Origin: Gammaproteobacteria bacterium
GTDB lineage: Bacteria > Pseudomonadota > Gammaproteobacteria > Burkholderiales > Rhodocyclaceae
Length of the DNA: 64,000 bases
Direction of reading: 5' to 3'
Assembly (NCBI GenBank): GCA_018825305.1
Contig: JAHJEO010000018.1
Location: 1 to 64,000, forward strand
Of this stretch, positions 27,750 to 37,397 are shown one piece after another. The first letter of the stretch is position 1. Every line of letters begins with the position of its first letter. The notes below the pieces were generated by a model that had not been told where the DNA came from, did no database searches, and saw only the letters and a program-made list of their open reading frames with translations. Both the position numbers and the translations under genes were made by a program.

Positions 27750-29078
27750 GTGAGCCATCCCGCCGCCGAGTTTTCCGCCGAATACAGGCGCCGCCGCCTG
27801 CTGATGCTGGCAGTGGTGGTGGCAGCATATGTGCTGTCCTTCTTCCAGCGCTTCGCACCGGCCGGGATCGCCCAGGACCTGGCGGCCGCCTTCCAGACCT
27901 CGGCGGCATCGCTCGGCGTTCTGGCGGCGACCTATTTCTACGTTTATACGGTGATGCAGGTGCCGACCGGCATCCTGGTCGATACGCTCGGGCCGCGCCG
28001 CATCCTCACGCTGGGTGGCGTGGTGGCGGGTGGCGGCAGCCTGCTCTTCGGCATGGCCGAAACCCTCGATGCCGCGCTGGTCGGGCGTACGCTCATCGGG
28101 CTGGGCGTGTCGGTGACCTTCATCGCCATGCTCAAGATCATCGCGGTATGGTTCGAAGAGCATCGCTTTGCCACGGTCGTCGGGCTGTCGATGCTGGTCG
28201 GCAACCTCGGTTCGGTGCTGGCCGGCGCACCGCTGTCGGCGCTGGCGCAGGCCACCGGCTGGCGCGGCGTATTCGTCGGCGTTGGCGCCGCCTCGCTGTT
28301 GCTGGCGGTGCTGGCCTGGCTGCTGGTGCGCGACCGGCTGGATTCGACCGCCGCCGCCGTGGCGCCAGCGCGCCCCGCAGGAAGTACCCTTGGGGTGCCG
28401 ATTTTTGACCGCACGGTCATCCTCATCGGCCTGTTGCGCGTGCTCAGGAATCGCGCCACCTGGCCGGCGGTTGGTGTCAATTTCGGCATTTCCGGCAGTT
28501 TCTTCGCCTTCGGTGGCTTGTGGGCGACACCCTTTCTGACCCAGGGGCTGGGCATGACCCGGGCGACCGCGACCGCGCATCTCTCGCTGTACTTCGCCGG
28601 GTTCGCCATCGGCTGCCTGATCGTCGGCGCGCTTTCAGACCGCTTGCGGCGGCGCAAGCCCGTCATCATCGTCAGTTCGCACCTGCTGGCAGCCATCTGG
28701 CTGGTGTGGCTTTCCGGCATCGCCTTGCCGCTCGCCGCCAGCTACGGGCTGTTCGCGCTGATGGGCCTGGCCACGGCCAGCTTCACCCTGACCTGGGCCT
28801 GTGCCAAGGAAGTGAATCCGCCGGCGCTGTCCGGAATGTCGACCTCGGTCACCAACATGGGAGGATTCCTTGCCGGTGCCTTGCTGCAGCCGGCGGTCGG
28901 CTGGATCATGGATCAGCGCTGGGCCGGGGCGATGGCCGACGGCGTGCGGCTCTACCTGCCGGCGGACTATCGCTGGGGCCTGCTGCTGCTCGCCGCGGCG
29001 GCATGGTTTGGTGCCGCATCCGCCTGGCGCATCCGCGAGACCCGCTGCCGCAATATCTGGCAGGATCGGCCCGACTGA
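27750..29078 (+). CDS. MFS transporter
   Basis: A 442-residue major-facilitator protein with about 12 membrane helices. The A-motif-like region between helices 2 and 3 reads GILVDTLGPRRIL (near 73-85), with a second copy in the other half, GALSDRLRRRKP. Substrate not recognised; charged residues inside helices are few. It starts with GTG. The nearest genes are SCO on the left and CbiX on the right, neither of which reveals the cargo. Confidence 0.85.
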   Translation: MSHPAAEFSAEYRRRRLLMLAVVVAAYVLSFFQRFAPAGIAQDLAAAFQTSAASLGVLAATYFYVYTVMQVPTGILVDTLGPRRILTLGGVVAGGGSLLFGMAETLDAALVGRTLIGLGVSVTFIAMLKIIAVWFEEHRFATVVGLSMLVGNLGSVLAGAPLSALAQATGWRGVFVGVGAASLLLAVLAWLLVRDRLDSTAAAVAPARPAGSTLGVPIFDRTVILIGLLRVLRNRATWPAVGVNFGISGSFFAFGGLWATPFLTQGLGMTRATATAHLSLYFAGFAIGCLIVGALSDRLRRRKPVIIVSSHLLAAIWLVWLSGIALPLAASYGLFALMGLATASFTLTWACAKEVNPPALSGMSTSVTNMGGFLAGALLQPAVGWIMDQRWAGAMADGVRLYLPADYRWGLLLLAAAAWFGAASAWRIRETRCRNIWQDRPD

Positions 29079-29211
29079 AGCGTCGGCAAGTCGTTGCCGT
29101 CCGGCTTTCGATGGCAGAATGGCTTGAAACCCAGTCGCATGGCCGTCATCTTCGGCTGACGACCATGCCATCCGCCGGAATGGCTGTCGCTATCCACGAC
29201 AAGGAGTCAAC

Positions 29212-29571
29212 ATGAGCAAGGCCATCATCCTGTTCGGCCATGGCGCCCGCAATCCCGACTGGGCCCAGCCCTTCCACCGCATTCGCGCCTCGATGGAGCG
29301 CCAGCAGCCCGGCGTGCTGATCGAACTCGGCTTTCTCGAGTTGATGCGGCCCACCCTGGACGAGGCTATAGACGGCTTGGTCGCCAGAGGCGCGAACGAG
29401 ATATCCATCGTGCCGATCTTCATGGCGGCCGGCAGCCATATCAAGAAGGACCTGCCGCTGATGGTCGGCTCGGCCCTTGATCGCCATCCCGACCTGGCCG
29501 TGGAAATTGCCGCCCCGGTCGGTGAGGCCGACTATGTTATTGATGCTATGGCAAAATATGCCCTGAATTAG
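29212..29571 (+). CDS. cbiX: Small CbiX/SirB-type chelatase
   Basis: The 119-residue length fits the short, dimeric CbiX form. The two metal-site histidines typical of class II chelatases are present: His10 in LFGHGARNP and the later one in AAGSHIKKDLP (near 77). It would insert cobalt, nickel or iron into sirohydrochlorin in the cytoplasm. AAGGAG precedes the ATG. No cobalamin, siroheme or F430 genes are adjacent, so the metal and pathway are unassigned. Confidence 0.85.
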   Translation: MSKAIILFGHGARNPDWAQPFHRIRASMERQQPGVLIELGFLELMRPTLDEAIDGLVARGANEISIVPIFMAAGSHIKKDLPLMVGSALDRHPDLAVEIAAPVGEADYVIDAMAKYALN

Positions 29572-29595
29572 GCAAGGGGAAGGGCCACTGGCTTG

Positions 29596-29609
29596 ATATT
29601 TTTAAATAT
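29596..29609. promoter_or_regulatory. AT-rich inverted repeat upstream of the RND operon
   Basis: ATATTT and AAATAT flank TT, and further TATA-like steps continue to 29620, within 35 bases of the RND adaptor start. The local AT content is far above the surrounding genes. ArsR/BigR-type regulators bind AT-rich inverted repeats of this kind, but no such regulator gene is near. Confidence 0.4.
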
Positions 29610-29628
29610 AAGCATATACTAATACGCC

Positions 29629-30666
29629 ATGAAAATGACCTTCCTTACCGCCGCGCCGCGCCGCAGAGCTTTCTCGATTCTGCTTGCGAGCGTCTTGCTG
29701 CCGGCGGCAGTTCTGGCGCAAGCCCCCGCAAGCACCGAAACCGTGCAGCTGCGCGATATCGAATTGACCTATCCGGCCGAGGCGGTGGTCGAGGCCGTGC
29801 GCCAGGCGACAGTGGCGGCGCAGGTGCAGGGGCGGGTCGTCGAGGTGCGCGTGGATGCGGGTGTCCGGGTGAAGCAGGGTGAAACGCTGATGCGCATCGA
29901 TGCCCGCGAGGCGGCGCAGGGTGTAGCAAGTGCCCAGGCGCAACTGTCCCAGGCCAAAGCGCAGTACGAGCGCACCAAGAGCCTGGTCGAACGGAAATTC
30001 ATGAGTGCCTCGGCGCTCGATCAAGCCGAAGCGGCCTACAAGTCGGCCCAGGCCAGCGCAGGTGCCAGCGGCGCCTCGCTGTCGCACGCCGTGGTGGTGG
30101 CGCCGATTTCCGGCATCGTCAGCCAGCGCCACGCCGAGATCGGCGAACTGGCCGCGCCGGGCCGGCCGCTGCTGACGCTCTTCGACCCCAAGGGCCTGCG
30201 AGTGATCGCCAGCGTGCCCCAGTTCAAACTGAGCGATGTGCGCAAGATGGCGACGGCCAAGGTGGAGTTTCCGGAGAGCGGTCGCTGGATAGACGCCGTC
30301 CGCGTCGAAATCCTGCCAGCCGCCGATCCGCGCTCGCATACGGTGACGGCGCGCCTGTACCTGCCGGATAACCTCGAGGGTGTGATTCCCGGCATGGCCG
30401 CCCGCGCGCATTTCGTCACCGGCCAAGGCGCCAAGCTGACGGTTCCGGCGACCGCGATACTGCGGCGCGGCGAGGTCACGGCGGTTTACGTAATGGACGG
30501 CAAGGCCGGGGCCGGCCAGGCGCGCCTGCGCCAGGTGCGCCTGGGCGAGGCCGTCGCCGGCGGCAGGGTGGAGGTACTGGCCGGCATCAAGCCGGGCGAC
30601 AATGTCGCCCTGGATCCGGTCAAGGCCGGCATAGAGCTCAAGCAGCAAGCCCCCGCCAAGAAGTAA
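29629..30666 (+). CDS. RND efflux periplasmic adaptor
   Basis: A 345-residue membrane-fusion protein. It has an N-terminal signal or anchor (RRAFSILLASVLLPAAVLAQ), a biotinyl-lipoyl part (QATVAAQVQGRVVEVRVDAGVRVKQGETLMRID), an alpha-hairpin (QAQLSQAKAQYERTKSLVERKFMS), then beta-barrel and membrane-proximal parts. It connects the pump to an outer-membrane channel, which is not encoded here. It is the first gene of a three-gene operon, with 15 bases to the pump. Confidence 0.92.
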   Translation: MKMTFLTAAPRRRAFSILLASVLLPAAVLAQAPASTETVQLRDIELTYPAEAVVEAVRQATVAAQVQGRVVEVRVDAGVRVKQGETLMRIDAREAAQGVASAQAQLSQAKAQYERTKSLVERKFMSASALDQAEAAYKSAQASAGASGASLSHAVVVAPISGIVSQRHAEIGELAAPGRPLLTLFDPKGLRVIASVPQFKLSDVRKMATAKVEFPESGRWIDAVRVEILPAADPRSHTVTARLYLPDNLEGVIPGMAARAHFVTGQGAKLTVPATAILRRGEVTAVYVMDGKAGAGQARLRQVRLGEAVAGGRVEVLAGIKPGDNVALDPVKAGIELKQQAPAKK

Positions 30667-30681
30667 CCGGAGACGCGAACC

Positions 30682-33600
30682 ATGGGCATTTCCGGAAGGA
30701 TCGCCGCGCTATTCCTGCGCAACTCGATGACGCCGCTGCTGGCGTTGATCGCCATGCTGCTCGGCATCTTCGCCACGCTGGTCACGCCGCGCGAGGAAGA
30801 GCCGCAGATCAATGTGACCATGGCCAATGTCTTCGTGCCGTTTCCAGGCGCGTCGGCGCGGGACGTCGAAAATCTGGTTGCCCGCCCGGCCGAACAGGTG
30901 CTGTCGCGCATCGCCGGCATCGAGCACACCTATTCCATGTCGCGCCCGGGCATGGCCGTCATCACGGTGCAGTACAAGGTGGGCGAAGATCCGATCCAGG
31001 CGCTGGTGCGGCTCTACGACACCATCAACGCCAACAGCGACTGGCTCTCGCCCAACCTCGGCGTGCTGCCGCCCATCGTCAAGCCCAGGGGCATCGACGA
31101 CGTGCCCATCGTCACGCTGACCTTCTGGAGCGACGACCCGGCCAAGTCCGGCTTCGACCTGCAGCAGGTGGCGCGCGCCGCCGAGATCGACCTCAAGCGC
31201 ATTTCCGGCACCCGCGATGTCGTCACCATCGGCGGCCCCGGCCATGTCATCCGCGTCACCATGGATTCGGATCGGATGAGCGCCTACGGCGTCACGGCGC
31301 AGGACCTGAAGGCGGCACTGCAGGTGTCGAACGCCTCGCAGCCCTCGGGCAGCCTGGTCACGAACAATCGCGAGATCATGGTGCAGACCGGCACCTTCAT
31401 TGAGTCGGCCGGCGACGTCAAGCGTCTGGTGGTTGGCGTGCACGACGGCCGCCCGGTGTTCATGGCCGACGTGGCGAAGATCGAGGACGGCCCGGACATC
31501 GCCAGGCGTTATGTCTGGCACGGCCTGGGCAAGGCCGCCGGCGAGCAGGGCGACGGGGCAGGCCGCGCCGGCTACGAGTCGCCGGCTGTGACGCTGTCGA
31601 TATCGAAGAAGCCCGGGGTCAATGCCGCCGACGTCGCCAGCCAGGTCATCGCCCGCGCCAATGCGCTCAAGGGCACGGTGATTCCGGACGGCGTCGATTT
31701 TGCCGTCACCCGCAACTATGGCGAGACCGCCACCGAAAAGGCGCAGAAGCTGATCGGCAAGCTGGCCTTCGCCACCGCCTTCGTCGTGCTGCTGGTGCTG
31801 TTCGCACTGGGCCGCCGTGAGGCGGTGATCGTCGGCGCCGCGGTGACGCTGACGCTGGCCGCGACATTGTTCGCGTCCTGGGCCTGGGGCTTCACGCTGA
31901 ACCGCGTGTCGCTGTTCGCGCTGATCTTCTCCATCGGCATCCTGGTCGACGACGCCATCGTGGTGGTCGAGAACATCCACCGCTGGCATACGCTCTATCC
32001 CGAGAAAAAGCTGGCGGACATCATTCCCGGCGCGGTTGATGAAGTCGGCGGGCCGACCATCCTCGCCACCTTTACCGTCATCGCGGCGCTCTTGCCGATG
32101 GCCTTCGTCTCGGGGCTGATGGGGCCGTACATGAGCCCGATCCCGATCAATGCCTCGATGGGCATGTTCATCTCGCTCGCCATCGCCTTCGTCATCACGC
32201 CCTGGCTGGCGCTGAAACTGATGAAGCCGGCGGAGCATCCGGAGGAAGACAAGACCACGAAAAAGCTGCTGGCGCTGTTCCACCGCGTCATGCCGCGTTT
32301 CCTCGACGAACGCAGCGGTGGCGCCGCCCGCCGCAAGCTGTGGATCGGAATCGTGCTGGCGATCGTGGCCTCGATCTCGCTCGGCGTGTTCAAGCTGGTC
32401 GTGCTCAAGATGCTGCCTTTCGACAACAAGAGCGAATTCCAGGTCGTGCTCGACATGCCAGTGGGAACCCCGCTGGAAGAAACCGCCCGCGTCCTGCGCG
32501 AGATGTCGGCCTATCTCGCCACCGTCCCCGAGGTCAAGGACTACCAGGCCTATGCGGGTTCGGCCAGTCCGATCAACTTCAACGGTCTGGTGCGCCAGTA
32601 TTACCTGCGGGCGAGCCCCGAAATGGGCGATATCCAGGTCAACCTGGTCGACAAGAAGCATCGCCATCGCCAGAGCCACGAAATCGCCGTCGGCGTGCGC
32701 AAGACGCTGGCTGACATCGCCCGTGTCGCCGGCGGCAATGCCAAGGTCGTCGAGGTGCCGCCCGGCCCGCCGGTGATGTCGCCCATCGTCGCCGAAATCT
32801 ACGGCCCGGAATACGCCGGCCAGATCGAGGTGGCAAAAATGGTGCGCCAGGCCTTCGAGAGCACCGCCGACATATACGACGTAGACGACTCGGTCGACGA
32901 ACCGGCCGAGAAACTGGTGCTGCGCGTCAATCAGGCCAAGGCCGCCCAACTTGGCGTGGCGCAGATGAACGTGGTCGAGACCGTGCGCATGGGCCTGACC
33001 GGAGACGACGTGACACCGGTGCATGGCGCCGACGCCAAGTACGAGATTCCGGTGCGCATCACCTTGCCGGCCGAGCGCCAGGATTCGCTCGACCAATTGC
33101 TCAAGCTCAAGGTTCGTGCCATGGAGGCCTATGGCGGCAAGATGGTGCCGATTTCCGAACTGGTGGATGTCAGGAAGACCCAGCGCGAGAAGGTGATCTA
33201 CCACAAGGACCTGCTGCCGGTGGTCTATGTCTTCGGCGACATGGGCGGCAAGCTCGACTCGCCGCTTTACGGCATGTTCGACATCCGCGCCAAGATCAAG
33301 GACGCGCCCTTGCCGCAGGGCGGCACCCTGGCCGAATATTTCATCAGCCAGCCGCGCGATCCCTATGCAGCCTATGCCCTGAAGTGGGACGGCGAGTCGC
33401 AGGTTACCTACGAAACCTTCCGCGACATGGGTATCGCCTACGCCGTCGGCCTGGTGCTGATCTACCTGCTGGTGGTGGCGCAGTTCAAGAGCTACCTGGT
33501 GCCGCTGATCATCATGGCACCGATCCCGCTCACCGTCATCGGTGTCATGCCCGGCCATGCCCTGTTCGGCGCGCAATTCACCGCGACCTCGATGATCGGC

Positions 33601-33930
33601 ATGATCGCCCTGGCCGGCATCATCGTGCGCAATTCCATCCTGCTGGTCGACTTCATCAACGAACAGGTCGCCGGCGGCATGGACTTCGCCGAAGCCGTGA
33701 TCGAGTCGGCTGCGATCCGCGCCAAGCCGATCGCCCTGACCGGCCTGGCCGCCATGCTCGGCGCGCTTTTCATCCTCGACGACCCCATCTTCGCGGGCCT
33801 TGCCATCAGCCTGATCTTTGGCATCTTCGTCTCCACCCTGCTGACGCTGGTGGTGATTCCAGTGCTGTACTACGCGGCCATGAAGAGCCGCATCGCCTCA
33901 ATTCACAAACCTCAAGGAGAATCGCAATGA
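30682..33930 (+). CDS. RND efflux pump, inner-membrane permease
   Basis: A 1082-residue proton-driven pump with the family topology: TM1, large periplasmic loop, TM2-7, second loop, TM8-12. The intramembrane proton relay Asp-Asp pair is kept (D423-D424 in GILVDDAIVVVENI). The N-terminus carries TPREEEPQINV, seen in a subgroup of RND pumps distinct from AcrB. Metal-type CusA residues are not evident, so organic or small-molecule substrates are more likely than Cu/Ag. It overlaps the following DUF2892 gene by 4 bases (ATGA). Confidence 0.92.
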   Translation: MGISGRIAALFLRNSMTPLLALIAMLLGIFATLVTPREEEPQINVTMANVFVPFPGASARDVENLVARPAEQVLSRIAGIEHTYSMSRPGMAVITVQYKVGEDPIQALVRLYDTINANSDWLSPNLGVLPPIVKPRGIDDVPIVTLTFWSDDPAKSGFDLQQVARAAEIDLKRISGTRDVVTIGGPGHVIRVTMDSDRMSAYGVTAQDLKAALQVSNASQPSGSLVTNNREIMVQTGTFIESAGDVKRLVVGVHDGRPVFMADVAKIEDGPDIARRYVWHGLGKAAGEQGDGAGRAGYESPAVTLSISKKPGVNAADVASQVIARANALKGTVIPDGVDFAVTRNYGETATEKAQKLIGKLAFATAFVVLLVLFALGRREAVIVGAAVTLTLAATLFASWAWGFTLNRVSLFALIFSIGILVDDAIVVVENIHRWHTLYPEKKLADIIPGAVDEVGGPTILATFTVIAALLPMAFVSGLMGPYMSPIPINASMGMFISLAIAFVITPWLALKLMKPAEHPEEDKTTKKLLALFHRVMPRFLDERSGGAARRKLWIGIVLAIVASISLGVFKLVVLKMLPFDNKSEFQVVLDMPVGTPLEETARVLREMSAYLATVPEVKDYQAYAGSASPINFNGLVRQYYLRASPEMGDIQVNLVDKKHRHRQSHEIAVGVRKTLADIARVAGGNAKVVEVPPGPPVMSPIVAEIYGPEYAGQIEVAKMVRQAFESTADIYDVDDSVDEPAEKLVLRVNQAKAAQLGVAQMNVVETVRMGLTGDDVTPVHGADAKYEIPVRITLPAERQDSLDQLLKLKVRAMEAYGGKMVPISELVDVRKTQREKVIYHKDLLPVVYVFGDMGGKLDSPLYGMFDIRAKIKDAPLPQGGTLAEYFISQPRDPYAAYALKWDGESQVTYETFRDMGIAYAVGLVLIYLLVVAQFKSYLVPLIIMAPIPLTVIGVMPGHALFGAQFTATSMIGMIALAGIIVRNSILLVDFINEQVAGGMDFAEAVIESAAIRAKPIALTGLAAMLGALFILDDPIFAGLAISLIFGIFVSTLLTLVVIPVLYYAAMKSRIASIHKPQGESQ

Positions 33931-34166
33931 CCGTCAATCGCATCGTTCGCATCATCGCCGGCTTTTTCATCATGCTGTCGCTCGGCCTCGCCCACTTCAT
34001 GGGCCAGGTCGACTTGGGCAGCATGAGCTGGCTGTGGTTCACCCTGTTCGTCGGCGCCAACCTGTTCCAGAGCGGTTTCACCGCCTTCTGCCCGCTTGAC
34101 AAGATTCTCGAGAAGCTCGGCGTGCCCGTGCAGGATCCGAACTGCTCGACCGGCCGCTGCGGCTGA
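33927..34166 (+). CDS. DUF2892 (YgaP membrane-domain) protein
   Basis: A 79-residue inner-membrane protein with two hydrophobic helices (IVRIIAGFFIMLSLGLAHFM and SWLWFTLFVGANLFQSGFTAFC). It ends in CPLDKILEKLGV and a cysteine-containing tail (CSTGRCG). It matches the DUF2892 unit found alone or fused to rhodanese in YgaP. Such proteins are often linked to sulfide or polysulfide handling, which hints at the role of this pump operon. The start codon lies inside the stop of the pump gene; longer frames are shadows. Confidence 0.85.
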   Translation: MTVNRIVRIIAGFFIMLSLGLAHFMGQVDLGSMSWLWFTLFVGANLFQSGFTAFCPLDKILEKLGVPVQDPNCSTGRCG

Positions 34167-34216
34167 CCTGCAGGCGGAAGCTTGCTCCCGTAGTACCGAA
34201 GTTATAATCCTGCGCG

Positions 34217-35782
34217 ATGACCAGCCCGGGCACCGCGCAGGATATGCCTCTCAAAGTGTTGGTGGTGGATGACAGCGCCACCAACCGCAGGATCGTCAAC
34301 GTCTTCCTCAACAAGCTGGGACAGGACGTGGCGCTGGCCGAGAACGGTGCGCAGGCCGTCGAGCTGTTCCAGCGCGACAGCTTCGACCTCGTCCTGATGG
34401 ACGTGATGATGCCGGTCATGGACGGCTACGAGGCCACCCGCCGGATCAAGGCCCTCTGCGGCGAACGCTGGGTGCCGGTGATCTTCCTCTCCGCGCTCGA
34501 CACCGAGGACAACCTGATCGCTGGCCTTGACGCAGGTGGCGACGACTATCTGCCCAAGCCGATCAACTTCGTGGTGCTCCAGGCCAAGTTGCGTTCCCTG
34601 CGTCGCGCCATCGAGGCGCACCGGCGGCTGGCGGAGGCGCATCTCTGGCTGCAAACGGTTACCGATACCATAGTCGATGCCGTCATCACTATTGATACCG
34701 CTGGTCTCATCCGGTCGGTAAATGCGGCGAGCGAGCAGATATTCGGTTACACGGCCCAGGAACTTCTCGGCCGCAATGTCAACATGCTGATGCCCGAGCC
34801 GTGGGCCAGTACCCATAACGACCATATCCGCCGTTACGTCCACGGCGGCGAGCCCCACATCATCGGCATCGGCCAGCGCAAGGTCGAGGCCAGGCGCAAG
34901 GATGGCAGCGTCTTTCCCATCGAGCTTGGCGTCGGCGAAGCGCGCATCAACGACGAGCGGGTGTTCATCGGCGTGCTGCGCGACATCACCCGGCGCCATC
35001 ACGACGAGCGCCAGCTCAAGGAGGCTGTGACGCGGCTACAGGCCTACCACGCGCATCAGGAAGCCGAGAACGCGCTGGCCGCCGACATACTGTCGCGCCA
35101 GCTGACGCGGGATGGCCTGGCCGACCCGGCGCTGGCAAGCTGGGTGGCGCCGGCGGCGACGGTCTCCGGCGATGTGATCGCGGCGGCACGGGCACCGGGT
35201 GGCGACCTTTATGTACTGCTGGCCGATGCCACTGGCCACGGTCTGGCGGCGTCGATCAGCACCCTGCCGCTGCTGACACTGTTTTACGAGATGGTGGATT
35301 GGGGCATGGCCCTGCCGGCCATCGTGGCACGGATCAACGACCAGTTGTGCCAGGCGCTGCCGTCGTCCCGCTTCGTTGCGGCCGGGGTCGTCGCCATCTA
35401 TGCCAACGAGGGGCGCGCCGACGTCTGGCTCGGCGGCCTGCCGCCGTTGCTGCAATTGGCCGCCGATGGCACGGTGATGCGCACGCTCGACTCGAGTCGC
35501 CTGCCGCTCGGCGTGGTTCCATTCGAGGGCGATATGTCGCAGGTCGACAGCATCGACCTGCCGCCGGGATGCCAGCTGGTTCTGCTCTCGGACGGGCTGA
35601 TCGAGGCCACGAATGACGCGGGTGACGCGTTCGGCATGGCGCGGCTGCAAGCCACGCTCGCCGCGGCGCCGGCTGGGCGCCGCATCGAGGCCGTCCAGAG
35701 AGCCCTGCGACTCCATCTCGGCGAGAGCGATCCGCACGACGACGTGACCCTGCTGCTGGTGTCGGGAGCCCCTGTCGATTAA
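34217..35782 (+). CDS. Response regulator with PAS and SpoIIE-type PP2C phosphatase output
   Basis: A 521-residue cytoplasmic signalling protein. It has a receiver domain (about 10-125; VVDDSATN, phospho-acceptor in LVLMDVMMPVMDG, Lys in LPKPI), a PAS domain (about 135-265, SVFPIELGVGEARI) and a PP2C/SpoIIE phosphatase domain (about 290-518; VSGDVIAA, DATGHGLAAS, DGLIEATND). It probably dephosphorylates an anti-anti-sigma (STAS) protein in response to a histidine kinase. No STAS or anti-sigma gene of the RsbW type is adjacent, so the target lies elsewhere. Confidence 0.9.
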   Translation: MTSPGTAQDMPLKVLVVDDSATNRRIVNVFLNKLGQDVALAENGAQAVELFQRDSFDLVLMDVMMPVMDGYEATRRIKALCGERWVPVIFLSALDTEDNLIAGLDAGGDDYLPKPINFVVLQAKLRSLRRAIEAHRRLAEAHLWLQTVTDTIVDAVITIDTAGLIRSVNAASEQIFGYTAQELLGRNVNMLMPEPWASTHNDHIRRYVHGGEPHIIGIGQRKVEARRKDGSVFPIELGVGEARINDERVFIGVLRDITRRHHDERQLKEAVTRLQAYHAHQEAENALAADILSRQLTRDGLADPALASWVAPAATVSGDVIAAARAPGGDLYVLLADATGHGLAASISTLPLLTLFYEMVDWGMALPAIVARINDQLCQALPSSRFVAAGVVAIYANEGRADVWLGGLPPLLQLAADGTVMRTLDSSRLPLGVVPFEGDMSQVDSIDLPPGCQLVLLSDGLIEATNDAGDAFGMARLQATLAAAPAGRRIEAVQRALRLHLGESDPHDDVTLLLVSGAPVD

Positions 35783-35880
35783 AGCGGGTTCGGCGGGCGT
35801 GTCCAGGCGTGCCACGCTCGTCGGCAGGCAGAGCGTGTCGCTATAATGGCCTGCCCAGAAGAGTCCGAGAGACCCCTGTC

Positions 35881-36477
35881 ATGACCCCCAGTGACCGCTT
35901 CAACCGCGCCATCGAGCTCTTCGATGCCGCCAATGCCGAAGACCCCAACCAGGACCAGGGCCAACCCAAGGAACTGCTCTACGCCCGGCGCATGACCGAG
36001 ATGATCGGCCGCTTCGCGCCGGAGGCACCGGAGGCCGTGCAACTGGCGGTACGCGCCCAGCACATCCAGCGCTGGAAGGTGCCGCGCAACTCCTATCCGA
36101 TGGACCGCAACGGCTACCTGCAGTGGCGCACCGGCCTTTACAAGTTCCACGCCGAGACTGCCGGCAGCTTGCTGGAGCAAGCGGGCTACGACCAGGCGAC
36201 GATCGATCGCGTCAAGACCGCCGTCGGCAAGAAAGGCCTCAAGGTCAATGCCGAAACGCAGATGCTCGAGGACGTGACCGACCTGGTTTTCATCGAGCAT
36301 TACATGCTGGGCTTTGCCGGACAACACGCGGATTACACCGAGGAAAAATGGCTCGAGATCATCCGCAAGACGTGGAAGAAAATGTCGGACGATGCCCGCG
36401 CCTTTGCCCTGTCCGGCAAGCTCAAGCTGCCCGAGCCGCTGGTGCCCCTGATCACCAAGGCCGTCAGCGGCGCCTGA
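35881..36477 (+). CDS. DUF4202 protein
   Basis: A 198-residue cytoplasmic protein of the DUF4202 family. Characteristic segments are RAIELFDAANAEDPN, ELLYARRMTEMIGRF, AVRAQHIQRWKVPRNSYP and GYLQWRTGLYKFHAE. The conserved histidine and aspartate/glutamate positions (RAQHIQRW, FHAE, VFIEHYM) resemble an HD-type metal site. Function is not known. It stands alone, 40 bases before a dehydrogenase gene. Confidence 0.85.
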   Translation: MTPSDRFNRAIELFDAANAEDPNQDQGQPKELLYARRMTEMIGRFAPEAPEAVQLAVRAQHIQRWKVPRNSYPMDRNGYLQWRTGLYKFHAETAGSLLEQAGYDQATIDRVKTAVGKKGLKVNAETQMLEDVTDLVFIEHYMLGFAGQHADYTEEKWLEIIRKTWKKMSDDARAFALSGKLKLPEPLVPLITKAVSGA

Positions 36478-36517
36478 GGCGCACACACCGAACCAGCCAG
36501 CGTCGGCGGAGAATCCA

Positions 36518-37393
36518 ATGGATATCGGTTTCATCGGCCTCGGCCTCATGGGTCGCCCGCTGGCGCTGCACCTGGCGAGCGCCGGCCACATGCTGCACCT
36601 CTGGGCGCGGCGCCCGGCCTCGCTCGAACCGTTCAAGGCGGTTGACGCCCTCGCCCATGTCAGTGCGGCGGAAGTGGCGCGCCATACGGACATCGTGTTC
36701 GTCATGGTCGCGGACGCGCCCGACGTCGAAGCGGTCTGCCTCGGCGAGGCAGGCATCGCCGAGGGCGGGAAGGCCGGCCTGGTCGTCGTCGACATGTCGA
36801 CCATCAACCCCAACGCTGCGCGCGAAATCGGCGCGAAGCTGGCGGCAAAGGGCATCGACTTCCTCGACGCGCCGGTATCGGGGGGCGAAGTCGGTGCGAT
36901 CAACGCCGCGCTCACCATCATGGTCGGCGGCAAAGCCGAGGTGTTCGACAAGGTCAAGCCCTTGTTCGAAAAAATGGGCAAGTCGGTGACCCTGGTCGGC
37001 ACATCGGGCGCCGGTCAGGTGGCCAAGGCCTGCAACCAGATTCTTACCGGCGTCGGCGTGGCGGCAGTGGCCGAAGCCTTCAATTTCGCGCACAAGAGCG
37101 GCGTCGATCCGGCCCGCGTGCGCGAGGCGCTGCTCGGCGGCTTCGCCTATTCGCGCATTCTCGAAGCCCATGGCCAGCGCATGATCGATCGCAACTTCGC
37201 TCCCGGCTTCAAGGCCTGGATGCACCAGAAGGATCTGCGCATCGTCATGGAAGAGGCGCACCGCCTCGGCCTGATGCTACCCTCGGCGGCAGCGGCAGCG
37301 CAGGTATTCAATGCCATCGTCGGTTCCGGCATGGGCGAGGAAGATTCGGTGGCCGCGCTGAAACTGCTCGAAAAACTGAGCTCGCCGGACTGA
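36518..37393 (+). CDS. NAD(P)-dependent beta-hydroxyacid dehydrogenase, copy A
   Basis: A 291-residue member of the 3-hydroxyisobutyrate/tartronate semialdehyde reductase family. Seen: Rossmann motif GFIGLGLMGRPLA (residues 4-16), the substrate motif DAPVSGGEVGA (near 116), catalytic Lys in GQVAKACNQ (near 172), and a C-terminal KDLRIVMEEA. The family reduces or oxidises small beta-hydroxyacids. It sits directly before a second, shorter relative, so they arose by duplication or were assembled for one pathway. Substrate unknown. Confidence 0.9.
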   Translation: MDIGFIGLGLMGRPLALHLASAGHMLHLWARRPASLEPFKAVDALAHVSAAEVARHTDIVFVMVADAPDVEAVCLGEAGIAEGGKAGLVVVDMSTINPNAAREIGAKLAAKGIDFLDAPVSGGEVGAINAALTIMVGGKAEVFDKVKPLFEKMGKSVTLVGTSGAGQVAKACNQILTGVGVAAVAEAFNFAHKSGVDPARVREALLGGFAYSRILEAHGQRMIDRNFAPGFKAWMHQKDLRIVMEEAHRLGLMLPSAAAAAQVFNAIVGSGMGEEDSVAALKLLEKLSSPD

Positions 37394-37397
37394 CGCG

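Noticed and set aside
30709-33576. 955-residue antisense frame across the RND pump
   Set aside because: Same shadow effect; no recognisable domain and the pump gene is intact on the plus strand.
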